Notes under the pieces: model-generated | What the model saw: only the letters and a program-made list of their open reading frames with translations | Told to the model about the DNA's origin: nothing | Databases searched by the model: none | Part shown: piece after piece, positions 12,069 to 23,734 of the stretch | Layout: every line of letters starts with the position of its first letter | How positions within the stretch are numbered: the stretch's first letter is position 1 | NCBI GenBank assembly: GCA_004352715.1 | Contig: SCFE01000094.1 | Location: 1,509,200-1,573,199, forward strand | DNA from: Hofstenia miamia | Lineage: Eukaryota; Xenacoelomorpha; Acoela | Length of the DNA: 64,000 bases | Reading direction: 5' to 3' | Position numbers and translations under genes: made by a program

Positions 12069-13898
12069 CAGTGGTGGCCATAAAGGTTCTTACACCTTGA
12101 AAAAAATTGACATATCATTAATGGTCATAGGATACACCTCTTTTTTGAGGCAACTTAAACTATTATATATATAGTTCATCAATAATGCTGATCCTTTAAA
12201 TGATAATAAAGTTTGTCTTACAACATTTGGCTTAATACTTTCCATTTCAAAATATTTGGACTTGTCAAAAAGTTTCTAACACCTGCATATGTTGAACAAT
12301 CAAACAAGTTGCAAACAAACATTTTGTTTCAGGAACAAATGATTACATTTAGAAATGTAAAAAAGTTGAATTTATATACAAAATTAACAATTAGTACTTT
12401 TTGAGTGTTCATGAACCTCCAAAACCAGTTTGATGTGGCTTTCAAGAGACTTGTTAAGATTTGTAATGAATGAGTCTGAAATTTTATGAAACTTCTCTCT
12501 AATTGCTTCCTATAATTCAGAAATGGATCCCTTTTCAAAGAATTTATTTCAGCTCAGCCTAAAATTTTCAATTTTATTAAAATTATACAACTGAGCAGGC
12601 CATTTTGTTCTATAAATTGAGGAGTTTGTCCAAGAGCTGGGCACTAGCTGGCTAAGCAGCTGCTGCTGACATATTTTAGGTCAACCACCTGCAAGAAAAT
12701 TTAAAAAGCTGAGCCAATTGATAACTAAATTATATCAAGACAAATTAAATTTATCATAAAAAGGAAATCAAACTTAATGTCTTTGATGTGGTAGTGCCAT
12801 TTAACAGTGATTAGTTATTCTTCCCAAAGTTGACCAATTTTTTTATTAAATTAACTGTGTTTTAGTATTTTTATTGCTTTGATTAAATTTTAGTTTAGGT
12901 TGTCTTATTAATCAGATTGCCTGTAAGTACATGATGAACCTTTTTGCAGATAGATAGTTTCAAAATACTGCTGGCATCATATATGGTTTTTACAGAGTGA
13001 TAGGCCTCATAGAATTTCTATATGGGATATTTTACAGTCAATCCAGTTCTATAGATGTCATTCAGACTGCACTGACCTTATCAGGTCTATGCTGCTAATA
13101 GTAGTAGACTGATGGCAGTGCCAACATCTAGTTTGCCCAGTTTGTGATATGATGCACTGTCTTGTTGCATAATTGCTGTGTCTTCAAGGAATAGAAACAT
13201 GTCTCCTTCAATATTGAGATGTCTGTGCAACTATCCTTGTTGCCATCAATTTTAACTATTCTTCCTTGTCCACAGTATTTGAAATGCCCCAGACTGTCAC
13301 ACTACCACCTCAAACCACACTGTTTTCAGAGAGTATTTGTGTGTTCTCATGGAACAGTATTTGGATGTTGTCCATGAGTTCTTTTTTGACTATATAAAGC
13401 AATTTTAGATTTACCTGAATAAAGGATTTCATTCCAATTGCTGTTTTCCATAATAAGAAAATCACAATACCATTTTATTCAAAGCATAGCTACAACTCTG
13501 CCTACCAAAGCAGCAGATTTCACTAATTTGGCTCCAATCTTAGTGGCTGTAAGCATGGGGTTGACCTTGGATATGATATTCAATGTGTGTTTAAAGTGCA
13601 GCCAACCTTTGACAGATGACCAGGACTTTTCTTGGGCTAATTATTGTCAACTGCTTTAAGATGAATGAAAGAATTGTGAATGGTTAACTTTGGTCATTCC
13701 ACTTCTTTAAAAGTTTGTCAAAGTGAGACACAATCAAGATGCTTTAAAATATTTAGTTTCTGTATAGTTTTAGGGTAGTTGATACAGGTGTAATTTAATT
13801 AAATGATATATTGCAGGGATCAGTGAAAGTTAAGCAAATAAAATTGGCCAAGAAAATGTGCTACAAACCCTTGTGTGTGAACCTTTTTGTCTAGAGTG
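12069..13898 (-). mobile_element. Decayed Tc1-like DNA transposon
   Basis: The left end reads CAGTGGTGGCCATAAAGGTT and the right end, reverse-complemented, CACTCTAGACAAAAAGGTTC; both are preceded by TA, giving imperfect terminal inverted repeats with the TA target of Tc1/mariner elements. The 1.8 kb length suits a full Tc1-like unit. On the minus strand fragments of a DDE transposase can be read in shifting frames: NWNEILYSGKSKIALY (around the first catalytic Asp, degraded) near 13430, DSLGHFKYCGQGRIVKIDG near 13280, KTVHHITNWAN near 13150, and the end FNKIENF...REKFHKISDSFITNL near 12400-12580. There are many stops and shifts, so the copy is old and inactive. Confidence 0.7.
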
Positions 13899-14097
13899 TA
13901 CACCTGTTGAAAACAAAAATTACCTAGAATATGCTTACCGCTATTTTTAACATTTTATTGTTTACCTAAAAGCAATTAGACATTTAATATATCTAATGTA
14001 GCAAAAATATTGTGACATTCTGAAATATCAGCATTCAGAAGGAACATGATGTTAATTTCAATCAACTGTTCAAACCAGTATATATATGTATATGTAT

Positions 14098-14843
14098 TGT
14101 AGAATCACAGGGGAGCTCTGACTAGTCCAGCAGTACTAGGGACCTCAATTGATAAGCAGAAGGTTGCAAAGGCTACCATCATAAGGGAGTGACCTACATT
14201 CTAACAGAAAAACAAAACATTGGTAGTTTGCCAGTTCAATAAAGGAACAGGAAATATTCCACTAAGGATTCTTCTCCAACAGCAACCAATTTGCATGGCA
14301 TCACACCAAAGTGGTATCCATGAATAAATCCAAGCTCACCAAGGTGCTAATTGTGAGTCTCTAGTTGTTAATTTCTAGCTCAAATAAACCAGATCCCAAT
14401 TGTACAGATTTCCTCAGCCTATGTAAATAAATAATTACATCACATGTAATTGCCATGCATTTGTGTACACCAGCAGTCTATTATCATCACAGTGTAATTT
14501 ATTAAGTGCATCTATGAATACAAACAATTGAATAAAGCTGTTATTCTCTTATACCTAACCATAGCTGCAACTTAATGCAGTATGACAATTTGGGCTGCCA
14601 ACTGGAAGAGAGCATGTTCTCACCCTAAACAAAGCAGAGTAACTCCCAAATTTTTGCTAGTGCTTAAGGAATTATTATTACAAAATAATCCATCAAAGAT
14701 CTGAAAAGGGTTAGAGTAATAAAGAATTTAGAAAAAGCAACCATGATTGAAGTGAAAATAAATCTATTGTGCCTTTGCTACACTTTTCTCAGTTATTTAT
14801 AACAATTCATTGATAATTACAGTGTTTACAAACTTTCACCTAG
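14098..14843 (-). repeat. Element A LTR, outer copy (truncated)
   Basis: It begins TGTAGAATCACAGGGGAGCT and follows the LTR at 21540-22748 through landmarks such as CATGGCATCAC, GCTAATTGTG and TTTATTGTGC-like sequence, but ends at 14843 where a second LTR begins with TGTAGAATCACGGG. The element-5' end of this LTR is missing. Confidence 0.8.
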
Positions 14844-15660
14844 TGTAGAATCACGGGCTGCTATAATAATTACACTAGAAGACTAATTGATTTTGCAGAA
14901 GGTTTTAAATAGATACACCACATAGCCCTGATTCCAGAAAAAAGGTAAAGAGAAAAATAACTTATTACCTAACATAAACATTGGTAATTCATCCAAGTAA
15001 TAGATACTTTTAGGTAAAATCCAAGATGACCAATTCACATGGCTTCCAACCAAAGCAAGGTCTTTATGAAAAGTAAAGTGCTCAACTTGAATGCCTGTTG
15101 CATACCCTATCTGTCTCACTTATTAATTTCTATCTCACAACCACAAATAAACATCTCATTTTCATTGTTATCTCTCAGCTCACTAAATAATAGTCTGTAA
15201 TTGCCAGACATTCATGCTAGCCAACAGCATAGTATCATCACAGTGTTATCATTTATAAGTGCATGTACATGTTGAACATCAAATGAGAGTTTTATTATTA
15301 CCTTATACATAACCATATACCTAAACTAATTGATCCTCCATTTGGGCTGGTAAGATCAGAGATTATCTCTAGGAGCTATGTGTCACCCTGTACTTGAAAA
15401 AGCACTCCCAAATTGTCACCAAACTTAAGCAATTAATTTCATATCAAGAATGAATAATAAGTAAAAGAGGAAAAGTAAATGGTAACTGAGGCTAGACAAA
15501 TTCTATTAACCTTTCTCAATATTGTTTCTCAATTTATACAGTTCAAATTATTACCTGTCTTTGTTTACAACTAAAGTTAATCACAATATAACCATGTCAT
15601 TGATTTCCCTTGTAAATTAAATTTGAGTAATATAGTTAGCACCAATCAAGGGGACATAAA
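14844..15660 (-). repeat. Element A LTR, inner diverged copy
   Basis: It starts TGTAGAATCACGGGCTG at 14844 and shows the LTR landmarks ACCAATTCACATGGC, GTCTCACTTATTAATTTC, TTTGGGCTG and CAATCAAGG-like sequence, heavily diverged from both other copies. It lies directly inside the outer copy, giving a tandem LTR arrangement. The inner boundary near 15660 is approximate. Confidence 0.65.
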
Positions 15661-15668
15661 AATAGCTT

Positions 15669-17150
15669 TCATATAACCAAGCTCGAAAATAAAGAACTAT
15701 GTCTTACTGACATCAATACAATAAAAATTAAAAATAATAACAGATAATAACCATGATCAGGATCTGATACCTTGGCATGGAGCATAGTGATTATTTTGAT
15801 TCTTTTAGTGACATCATAGTATCTTGTTATGTTCTCCATATTATTGATCCACATGAGATCTCCAGATGCTTGAAACAAGATTCCGTATCTTCTGTAACTG
15901 CTTGTGGATAGCATTCCCTTTATTGAAAACATCTCAAATTGTCAGTTTTCCGTCAACAAAGACTCTCTCCTTGTTATCAACTGCCAGCAACTTGTCATGT
16001 ACAGATTGATACTTGTCAGTTCTACTTAACTTATTTACTTCTGAAAGATTGCTGTTTCTCTGCACAGAGGAGGGATGCATAATAAGTTTTCCTTCTGTAT
16101 GTTCTTCTCTAACTCATTGAACCTGGATTTTTTCATGAGACTAGCTGTTCCAATTGTCACAGGATAATTTATCTGTGCAGTCTTTAATGTCTCCCAGAAC
16201 TTATTTTGTAAACCATGAGGCCACAACTCTTCAATCTGTTTCCTGGATATCTTGACTCTGGTGATGGTGCATTATACATCCAGAGCTACTTGTCACCCTG
16301 GGGACTGTAGAATGACTAACTCCTCTTTAGTGAACATTTCCATCAAACACCATTTCATCATCCCAAGTATATCCTTTTCATCATTATTGACTATTACCCT
16401 GTTTTGAATGGTGAGATCCTCAACAAAATCCGACTCATCATGCTCAATCATCAATATTCTTTCATTTTCCTTGATAGACCACTGTGGAGTAGGCTTAGGC
16501 AAAGGTACTGGTCCACCAAACTTCTCTAAATTGACTTTTTCAATGAGTTCCTGAATTTGAGGTGACAATTGAACTGATGAAGTAGCAAGTAATTCCTCTT
16601 CTTGATAAAACTGTTCAGGTATCCTCATTATTTGTTTGAACATTGTAATTGGTACAATTTTTCCTTCTCTCTTAACATGTCTTGCTGATTCCGCAAACTT
16701 CCCATACCCACATTCTGGGTAAGAAATTTGATGTAGCCCAAAGAAAATTTCATTCCTAGCCAATACTTCACAAATTTCTAAGTGCTCCAAGAATGTTTTT
16801 GTGGATCCTGATTTTCTTTCAATTAATTATTTGGTGCTTAGAGGGGCATTATCAGAATGGAATATTGCAAATTTAGTCTCTACTGTTGTGCCCACATATA
16901 CTTCTTCATTGTGTCCAAGGAAATATTGATGTCCAACAGACAAATCCCTAATCTATTGCTAATCAGAATGATCAACATTTTCCTAGTTGTACTAATTGCC
17001 CCCCCAGTCAGGCATAATATTTTTCGTATTTATCCATGGCCTTCATTGTTTTTCCAGGTGAGGATGGAGGTGCACACTTGTATAAAAGCCAATTTTTTAC
17101 CTTCCATGTTAGTGGACAGACTGCTATTTCATGTAATGCTGTTTTGGCAA
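15669..17150 (-). pseudogene. Post-pol ORF remnant of element A, unknown function
   Basis: Read on the minus strand from about 17150, a protein-like frame with several stops and shifts runs to 15669. The best segment (16790 to 16293) is an uninterrupted 165 codons with GLHQISYPECGYGKFAES, then KFGGPVPLPKPTPQWS and an acidic stretch. The next segments (16226 to 16035 and 15932 to 15669) end in a hydrophobic run YYLLLFLIFIVLMSV followed by a short polar tail, which looks like one membrane-spanning segment. Its position after pol and before the 3' LTR is where some Gypsy elements carry an extra or envelope-like ORF. I recognise no domain, and no clear similarity to the extra ORF of element B was seen. 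Confidence 0.45.
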
Positions 17151-17199
17151 TAAGTAGTAAATATAAAGGATAGGAGATCTCACAAACTGACCTTTTGAC

Positions 17200-17700
17200 C
17201 TCTAGTGATTCATAGATATTGACGAGTGTTTAAGTGCTGACCACCACCAATTATTATTGCAAAGTGCTTTTTTGCAGGTTGGGGTAAAAGCATTAATGCA
17301 TATTTGACAGTTATTGCTAATTTGTTTTTTAAAATAGGTTTGCTTACAAATGATTCATGTTGTGGGCCAATTTACATTTACATACATTTTTTGTTTTTAT
17401 ATGACTAATTTCATTTCATGTTATATATCACATGTTACAATTGTTTGCATACATTACATTTTTGTTAATATACCTTGTTATTGTTTTTTCCGTGATTTTC
17501 AAATAATTGCACATACAGTGTAATTTGGGAAAACTTACAAAAAACCACATTTTGTTTTTGTTAATATTCATCATTAACACATTTATCATATCACATTTTT
17601 TCAACCAATAATTAATTTTCATAAGTTCAATGTATTTCCATTGGCTGGTCAATCTATATATTCACCTCATTTCATCAGATAAAATCATTATTTTTCTTCT
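17200..17700. repeat. Dispersed AT-rich repeat, family R
   Basis: Contains phrases shared with 23735-24350 and 55030-55770: CTCTAGTGATTCAT, GGGCCAATTTACATTT, ACATTACATTTTTGTTAATATACC. It lies within the part of element A where the polymerase genes should be, so it may have inserted there or replaced them. No coding capacity is visible. Confidence 0.45.
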
Positions 17701-18800
17701 ATGCAATTTTGTCTCTCAATTTGGCAAGGTCTGTTGAAACACTAGTATCTGGCTCATTGAGCAGTCTATTTGATGATCTATGCAGAACCCCCCCCCACCA
17801 TCACATTGCTATAACCCACTAACACAGGAGATGATGTCCTCACCACCTGTGCCTGTAAAAGAAAAACACAAGACTCAACACAAATGAAGACACCCTATAG
17901 TCAGTAATAATGCAATCATATTCCCCAACATGAGTGAGGATGACAATGTTTTACAATGCTTAAATGATGTTAATTCCCAACCACCAACCTGTATTTTTTC
18001 AAATATGAGTCTGGCTAGCAAACTACCAAAAAAAACTATGGTTAACAATCAAGGACATTGTTCAGCTGAACACAAGATATGGTATCACAGTAAAGATAAG
18101 ACTTGACAATGGTTTTTACTACTTCCTTCCCAAATGGTATGTCAATGCACTGGGTGAGAATTACAAGACTATGGTAAATAAAAAACTTTTTCACAGTGAT
18201 GACATGGAAATCACAACTGCTGGCAATAATGTAAATCATATTGTATTAGAATTTAGTAAAATAAAAATATAGTATTGTTTTCTTCTACATGCACAGTTTA
18301 TAAAAATAATACTAGTAAAAATCATTAATTATTAGTTATAATGGTTTTACAATAAATTTTTAAATTTACAATGATTATTAGCAAATGATGATAATAAATT
18401 ACCTTTTGAAGTGCTCATTCAAAATACAAATTTAAAATAGTCTTTTATACAGTCTTTAGAATTTCCCATGTTCTGCAGGTACCAATACCCATAATTGAGT
18501 AAATTTTCCACAGGTTGAGAGATTATTGTTGTTTGCCAACAGCCTGCCCAATACTAATTGAGTAGTAGTTGAAAACCTCATGATGTTGCTGAAGCAGGTG
18601 GGAAAATGACTTGTGCTCTTGGGAGCTAAGATGTGGATGGGTCCACTCTTAAACCAGAGGGATCTGAATGGGATTGCTTGGTTCCTCCAGATCATGAATG
18701 GCAGTTAATATCAGTAGACAAGCAGTGGCCTGGACTTCCAGACAAACCAGAGTTGCAATAATTCTCAGTTGAGAAGGGTCTATCTTGACCAATAAATTGG
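17701..18800. other. Interior of element A without recognisable coding
   Basis: Between the repeat and the protease remnant I find no RT, RNase H or integrase motif on either strand. The stretch includes a C-run near 17790. The downstream part of pol seems deleted or decayed beyond recognition. Confidence 0.45.
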
Positions 18801-18806
18801 AGCTAT

Positions 18807-19268
18807 TTAAAATAGTAATGTATGTTCTTCATTTAGAGATATGGCAGAGATTGGGGGAGAAGTTGACTCTAGGGAAATGCTTCCAATTAAATCCAGAAAC
18901 CATAACATCACCAATGTATGCAGAGTCAGTAGTGACAGGAAAGCATTGCCAATGATAATGCTCAAAATTGCACTTTTGGAAAAACTTAACAAGATATCCT
19001 GCTCAGGAACAGTGGTGTGCTCCTGCCAACGTCCACTTTTGTGGATGGAAATTGTGTTCTTTCTGTAATCAATAACACATGCATTTTGCTCAAGAAAATC
19101 ATTTCCCAGAATTATGTCATATGGGAGTGGCTGGTCACAGGTATCTATGACAATCAGATCAACAACAAACAGTTCCTGCTGAATGCATAGTTCCAGGTTC
19201 AGTACATGACCTTTCAAAGATAATGTGTTCCCAGAGGCATCCAACAGATGTGCAGTAGATGGAAGCAA
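18807..19268 (-). pseudogene. Element A retroviral-type aspartic protease
   Basis: A frame of 153 codons contains LDASGNTLSLKG, then DTCDQPLPYDIILGNDFL and NACVIDYRKNTI. This matches, segment by segment, the protease of element B (VVDTHNNTLPYKVILGNDFL, NGCVINYNNKTI). The ILGNDFL strand is the conserved region downstream of the catalytic Asp-Thr/Ser-Gly in Ty3/Gypsy proteases. The catalytic triad itself lies upstream of the open frame and is not clearly readable. In an active element the enzyme would cleave Gag-Pol. The remaining frame ends in unrelated residues, and the copy is dead. Confidence 0.75.
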
Positions 19269-19450
19269 CTCATTTCATGACAAACATAACTTGGAGCAAC
19301 AGGAGTTGCTAATGATTGAGGCCTAATCCCTAGTATCAATGGTGACATTAATCAGAGATCCATTTATATCTACAGGGATAAAGTTAGTACACAACAGCAA
19401 AATGATTACCAGAACATTGTGTGCACATTTTCTAGGAGGTGGTGCTCCAA

Positions 19451-21069
19451 CTAGTTTAACTGATCAACAAAGCTAACAGGTAAATCAGGAGGATGCTCTC
19501 TATCTCTGGCCTCATCAATGATGAAGCCTTTGCCATCAGCAACTAAATGAATGACAGCACAACAATGTGACTTCATATGGCCTTTCTGGCAGCAACAGAA
19601 ACAATAAATCTGTTCTATTTTCACTATGGAAACAACAGTGCTTGAGGACGTAGGGGGTTTCTGCAATGAAGAAGAACCTGCTTTAAGATCTCCAGCATCC
19701 TTGTCAATATGAGTAGTATTGTGCAACAAGTACACAATGCTAATAGCTTTACAAATGATTAAATTCAGATCATCTTTGGGATCACACTTGAGCTCAAGGT
19801 GACAACAAATGTTGGGTGGAAAGCCCTGACAGATATATGAAAAGAGATCATGCTTCAAATACTCAGGGGTGAGCTTACTTAGACGGAACAGCCGTTCTAC
19901 CTGCATGATATAAGTATGCACATCATCACCCTTCTTGAATGAAAGGTCGCATTATAGCATCTTGTCTTGATGCTTAATGTGAGTCGCCTTGTAATGGTCC
20001 TCAAAATAACTGATGAGAAGTTGGTAATTAATCTTCATGTCCTGATCCAACATCATGTATTCATTGTATGCAAGACCTTGAAGGTAGGTAGGAAATTGAG
20101 AGATGGCAGCATCCCAAGTGGCTTTGTACTGTCACATGGTTAATTCAAAGAGGAAAAACCACTCTTCAAAAGACTGTGAAATTTCATCAATCTTTCTAAT
20201 GAATTTGGGCAATATGGAATGACGATTAAATAAGTTAGTGGTTTTGTTTCCAACAGTGGTAGTAGGTAGGATTGATTGGGTAAAACGGGGTCCTGTTTTC
20301 AGAGCAGACATAGACAGATCACATGACTGTTGTGGAGTAATCAGAATTGCAACAGTGGGGGTTACACAAGTATTCACAGGTGCATGAGGAAAACAGTCAT
20401 GCTTAGCACATACAGAACTGGAGAGGCAACTGTGGTTAATGTAGAAACTTGAGTCAAAGCTGACTGCATAAAAGTAGGCTCTCCAGTTGTGAAGGAAGTG
20501 ACAGGGGTAATGAACTGAGGTGTCAATGGCATAGAGGTATAAACAATAGGGCTGCTCAGAAGGTGAGCAGAAATCATTTCAGAAAGGTGTTTGGAAAAAG
20601 TGTCCAAAACATCTTGTAAAACACTATGAGTTACATACTCAGAAAATCTAGACTCAGAGAGTGAAGAATGAGGTGGGCTACTCTGCCTTGGTGGCAATGT
20701 AGGCAGAGGTGTCACCAAAGTTTGATGTTGAATTTCCAAAGCATTGATCAAGTCAATGAAACATCTCTCCCACAATTGAGCTTCACAAGCCTGTTCTTGC
20801 ATCTTGGTTTGAAGCAAATCTAAGTGTTGCTCACAAGCAAGACATTGACTGGTTTGTTTGGCAAAGGCAGCTCAGAGCTGATCAATCTTGGTGTTTTGAG
20901 TCTCAGGAGACAGTGGTGTCTGCAGGAGAATGTAATAGGGATCAAAAGACAAGGGAGAAACAATTGAATTAATTCTAGCAGTGTGAGGAGCAAAATTTGG
21001 GCTGCTAGTGCTCACACTATAGAAACCCTGAGTGGGAGTCCCATTGCAAGACAATCTGCTAAATTCCAT
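19451..21069 (-). pseudogene. Element A Gag remnant with CCHC zinc knuckle
   Basis: Minus-strand frames 21069-20872, 20817-20374, 20377-20132 and 19921-19451 follow each other and correspond to one broken gag. The last segment holds the capsid end (MQVERLFRLSKLTPEYLKHD, FSYICQGFPPNI) and a nucleocapsid zinc knuckle C-x2-C-x4-H-x4-C (CFCCCQKGHMKSHC). The equivalent in element B is MQQVERLLMLSSRANIYSKY and CYGCGQKGHKKPDC. The upstream segments are rich in Ser, Thr and Pro, like a gag N-terminal region. Several frameshifts and stops make it inactive. Confidence 0.75.
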
Positions 21070-21520
21070 TCAGAAAAAACAAGAAAATTCAGAAAAACAA
21101 TTCCAACAAATCAAGAGAAATTCTAAATGGGCTTGGAGAAACAAAAACTAATAATGGTAGATGGCACAGTGGAGGGTATGGTAATAAATCCAAATTCTAG
21201 AAGAACAAGACAACAACAAATAACAACCAAAACAAGTAAAGACAACATCAAAGCTTGGTGACAGCTTCAAAGTACAGAACTGCAGCATAAAAATAACATA
21301 AGAGGCAAAGTTATGCATTGAGTGGTAGTGAAGTTGATTCAAAGCTAGGGGAAACAACTATCCCAGATGGCTCACACCAAAGAGAAAGAACAAAACCAAA
21401 TATGATATAGAAACAGTAACAGCTTGGCACTATGTTACAATCACAAGACAAAAGCAGATGACCACTTCAGTAACTTCAACAGAATAGAGTAGAATTAAAC
21501 TGACACCTTAATTTGTCCAG

Positions 21521-21539
21521 AATCACGTCAGGGTCACCA
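21521..21539 (-). other. Element A primer-binding site (tRNA-Trp type)
   Basis: Directly inside the LTR the minus strand reads TGGTGACCCTGACGTGATT. Its complement ends in CCA and differs at one position from the 3' end of animal tRNA-Trp as I remember it. Use of tRNA-Trp is known for the CsRn1/Kabuki group of Ty3/Gypsy elements, which fits the gag-protease type. Confidence 0.7.
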
Positions 21540-22748
21540 TGTAGTATCACAGGGGAGCTCTAGCTACTCTAGCTGTCCTGGGAAACTCACGAGTTAAAAT
21601 CAAAGGTTGCAAAGTTTACTATAGCAGAGAGTGACCTGCATTCCAAAAGAAGAAAGAAACATTGGTGGTTCACTCATTTGCCTAATAAATACAGAGATTC
21701 CATAAAGAACTCCAACAGTGACCAATTCACATGGCATCACGCCAAAGCCAGGTCCATGAAGCCATCCTTACTTGCCAAGGGGCTAATTGTGTGTCTCAAG
21801 TTGTAATTTCTAGCTCAATAAACAATTTATCTCAGAGTTCTGTTATCTCAGCTCATGTAAATAAACAATAAGCAAGAGGCACATAATTGCTGTGCATTCA
21901 TGTTCACCAATGGCATAGTATATTTGCAGTTGTTATTCCCTCCCAGTAAACATAGAACTGTCATAATGACAGCACTAAAATGACATTACAAAACAATGTT
22001 TTTTCACAATAAAATGACAAACTATCAATAAAATGCAGCTTTTAAAAAATTTATCTGCAAATTGTCATAATACTAAAATTATTCCTATTTTTAAATATTT
22101 TTTGCTAGACAGAATTATACACTGCCACTAATCTGCACTATAAATGCCACTCAAACAATTCAACACCTATTAAATGCCAATGCACAACAAAAACAACATT
22201 GTTACAACAGTTCTATGTTTACTGGGCTACACCTAATCATAACCTAAATTTACCATGATTCAGGCTGTCACCTTTAAGCAGCTATTTGGCACCCCAGACC
22301 CAGTGCAGTTTCCTCCTGAATTGTTGCTGGATCTTAAGCAATAGTTATCATAACCAAATCTATGATGATAAATCTAAAGGGGTTATGAGATAATAAAAGC
22401 AAAAAAGATCAAACTCAATTGAAGGAAGACAAATTTATTGTGCACTTTCCTACAGTAGTCTCAGATATTTTTACAAAATCTGTAAATTATTACCTAGATA
22501 CTGTTTACAGTTTCAAACACAATTTCCCTCGCAAAGTTAAAACAAGCAATCACACATACTTTGAACTGAGGGGACAAATAATAATTCTATCAAATAACTA
22601 CACTTGAAAATGTGTACAAATTGAATTAAAGAAATTGATACAAATTGTTAGCATCTAATCATTAAATAAGGACGTCAAAAAGACATAAAACTATTTTCAG
22701 AATGCCAATAATAAAATTTTGAAAAGTGGGGCCCAGAGTGACTCTACA
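21540..22748 (-). repeat. Element A 5' LTR, 1209 bp, with nested element
   Basis: The LTR begins TGTAGTATCACAGGGGAGCT beside the primer site and ends GGGGCCCAGAGTGACTCTACA minus its first base, that is TGTA...TACA. It matches the inverted solo LTR at 28645-29556 over its whole length except for a 285 bp insertion (21942-22226) that the solo LTR lacks. Confidence 0.9.
21942..22226. mobile_element. 285 bp miniature TIR element inside LTR
   Basis: Perfect 20 bp inverted repeats CCCAGTAAACATAGAACTGT (21942-21961) and its complement (22207-22226) bound an AT-rich body with CATTTTA/ATGACA motifs. The solo LTR at about 29155-29165 preserves the empty site (CCCTACACC on the other strand), showing that the insertion duplicated only CT. 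No protein is encoded. Confidence 0.9.
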
Positions 22749-22874
22749 ATGTATATATATATTATATATATATATATATATAATTGACCTTCTTATTATT
22801 CTTTACACATACCCTACTGTACCAAACACAATGCTGTTGTGAAGGGGCAGTTGTCCCTCAAAATCAGAAATACA
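22749..22874. repeat. TA microsatellite and short spacer
   Basis: Runs of TA with one TTA interruption at about 22750-22782 directly follow the element A LTR. The rest has no visible feature. Confidence 0.7.
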
Positions 22875-22983
22875 TAAAAGCTATAGCAGTATCTAGTTAG
22901 TAAATCCCTACCTGCAAATCTACAACCAATGCTATATAGTAACAAAGGAAAAACAGTAATAATGCCTGGTAGAGGATGTTACA
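22875..22983 (+). repeat. Terminal fragment of an element B LTR
   Basis: The plus strand shares TAGTAAATCC, AGTAACA and GCCTGGTAGAGGAT with the reverse complement of 50047-50160 and ends TTACA, the LTR terminus next to the primer site. Only the last 110 bases are recognisable. The sequence after it (TTGGGTTGGG) is not the primer site, so this is a solo or truncated LTR in plus orientation. Confidence 0.7.
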
Positions 22984-23734
22984 TTGGGTTGGGCTGGGCT
23001 GGGCAGAGAATTGTATTAATTTAATATATAAAAACTGACATGTTCTCTATATGAAGGATAATTGCAATCCTGGTAATAATTAGTTCTGGCAATACTTGTA
23101 ATACTAAATTAGTGGTGGTGGTAGGAAGAAGTTATGAAACTTGACAAGTATGATACCTTGGCTGTAGGATATCATATTATTTTTATTATAATGACTCTTA
23201 AAAACAATATTTTTTCAAGTTCTGGTATTGAGACCACATGAGTATGTTGCAATCATACACTTAGAAATTAATTAACAAAAGTACAAACATATTATCTATA
23301 TTTAATATGCTTAATGGGATATATTGTTTGGATATGCAGTAAAGTATTATTTTCTCTAAACCTACAAAAATGGTTGTAGTAAAAAAATTAACAGCATTTT
23401 AAATGAAATTCATGTAAGAACTTGTCAAATTTTTTACTAAAACTCCAGTAGTTTTTTAGAACATGTAAAAATAGATATACAAATTAAAATAAGCACAAAC
23501 TTCATTTTCATATAGAATTAATTTTTGAGGAAAGTGGATAAAAGAGTAGCAGAATATAAATGCTCTTGCTGTCAATCCCTTACAACAATTGACTTCAGTA
23601 CAAAATTGGCAGTTGAGTTTTCTATTCCCAGTTTATAATAAAATATCTGAGTAGTATTAATAACAAAGACTTGATCTCACAAATATCACTTTCAGACACT
23701 CTATGTTAAGTCACAAATATTGATTAGAGGTTTG
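22984..23734. other. AT-rich spacer, nothing recognised
   Basis: No open frame, RNA gene or TIR pair was found in this stretch. Confidence 0.5.

Larger units (their letters stand above)
14098..22748 (-). mobile_element. Degraded Ty3/Gypsy element A
   Basis: This LTR retrotransposon lies in minus orientation. The upstream LTR is 21540-22748, then the primer site (21521-21539), gag (about 21069 to 19451), protease (19268 to 18807), a gap without recognisable polymerase, a post-pol ORF remnant (17150 to 15669) and two LTR copies side by side (14844 to about 15660, and 14098-14843). Both outer flanks carry ATGTAT (14092-14097 and 22749-22754), but both sit in TA-rich microsatellite, so this may be chance. 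Reverse transcriptase, RNase H and integrase are absent. Gag and protease resemble those of element B, so the two are relatives. Confidence 0.8.

Noticed and set aside
17794-17805. C homopolymer as a quadruplex or regulatory site
   Set aside because: A single short run without further G or C runs; more likely a sequencing or slippage feature.
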